This document shows, one piece after another, positions 6,658 to 6,852 of a stretch of DNA of 6,852 nucleotides. How positions within the stretch are numbered: position 1 is the stretch's first letter; every line of letters begins with the position of its first letter. The translations under genes were made by a program, and so were the position numbers. Under the pieces are notes generated by a model. The model ran no database searches. It saw only the letters and a program-made list of their open reading frames with translations, and had not been told where the DNA came from. The stretch spans positions 1 to 6,852 of the forward strand of contig CAISKJ010000624.1 of NCBI GenBank assembly GCA_903885885.1. The letters run 5' to 3'. Source of the stretch: an uncultured delta proteobacterium (lineage in GTDB: Bacteria; Myxococcota_A; Polyangia; Polyangiales; Ga0077539).

Positions 6658-6665
6658 CACCATCC

Positions 6666-6852
6666 ATGAAACATCGCGCAGTGTTGTGTCTCGCGCTGGT
6701 CGCGGGGGCATCAGGGTCGATCGGTTGTCAGCGCGTGCTCGACGCGGTGCGCGGGCTCACGGGTGGCAACAGCGGCGCGCCCGGCGAGGGGACTGCGTCG
6801 CAGCCCGCGGGCGGCGGCAACGGCCAGCCCGCGGCGCCCGCGGAGGGCAGCG
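6666..6852 (+). CDS. Predicted small lipoprotein or secreted protein, 3' end outside window
   Basis: Only the first 62 residues are in the window. They begin with MKHR, a hydrophobic stretch (VLCLALVAGASG) and then SIGC, giving a probable lipidated cysteine at 21. Ser at -3 is less usual than Leu, so lipidation is likely but not certain; otherwise it would be an ordinary signal peptide. After about ten residues (QRVLDAVRGL) comes a low-complexity Gly/Ala/Pro/Gln/Asn linker (about 32-62), the kind of spacer that holds a folded domain away from the membrane. The functional domain, if any, lies beyond the edge and no family can be named. The gene is divergent from the large lipoprotein gene and may share its regulatory region. 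Confidence 0.75.
   Translation, partial: MKHRAVLCLALVAGASGSIGCQRVLDAVRGLTGGNSGAPGEGTASQPAGGGNGQPAAPAEGS

Larger units (their letters stand above)
6521..6665. other. Divergent intergenic region between two lipoprotein genes
   Basis: The 145 bases separate the starts of the minus-strand large lipoprotein and the plus-strand small lipoprotein and must hold promoters for both. For the plus gene, GGTACCCT at 6619-6626 keeps the T-A-----T pattern of a -10 element, but no good -35 partner is visible, so it is a weak candidate. CTCTA-type sequences recur here: CGCTCTA twice, plus ATAGAG at 6589-6594 in the opposite direction. Confidence 0.6.

Noticed and set aside
6521..6667. A 49-codon N-terminal extension of the large lipoprotein from 6667.
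   Set aside because: It would put the signal peptide and lipobox inside the protein and would overlap the start of the divergent gene.

Overview
The window is very GC-rich and nearly all coding. Codons end almost always in G or C, and the Leu/Ser codons TTA, CTA and TCA are so rare that antisense frames stay open for over a thousand codons. That base use, together with large secreted lipoproteins of unknown function and a FadN/FadA-type beta-oxidation pair, suggests a Gram-negative soil bacterium of the myxobacterial kind (Myxococcota, perhaps Polyangia). This assignment is inference; no marker gene is present.

Layout. From 3429 down to the left edge (minus strand) lies a two-gene fatty-acid beta-oxidation operon. 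It has a FadN-type 3-hydroxyacyl-CoA dehydrogenase/enoyl-CoA hydratase (791 aa, complete), then 15 bases later a FadA-type 3-ketoacyl-CoA thiolase cut by the window edge just before its GHP catalytic histidine motif. Together they cover hydration, NAD-dependent oxidation and thiolytic cleavage. An acyl-CoA dehydrogenase (fadE) is a plausible next gene beyond the edge, by analogy with Bacillus subtilis fadN-fadA-fadE.

From 3430 to 3697 is a 268-base non-coding gap that should carry the fad operon promoter. From 3698 to 6520, also on the minus strand, are two genes 54 bases apart. The first is a large 812-aa predicted lipoprotein with a lipobox, one Asp-box and an even set of cysteines after the lipid-anchor Cys. 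The second is a 109-aa protein made largely of Asp, Arg and Asn, with an 18-base tandem repeat and an amphipathic helical tail. From 6521 to 6665 is a divergent intergenic region, and from 6666 a plus-strand small lipoprotein runs off the right edge.

The fad genes are ordinary, well-conserved metabolism. The unexplained content is the large lipoprotein, the Arg/Asp/Asn-repeat protein beside it and the divergent lipoprotein. I see no CRISPR array, RNA gene, insertion sequence, phage gene or defence system. No strong rho-independent terminator was found.
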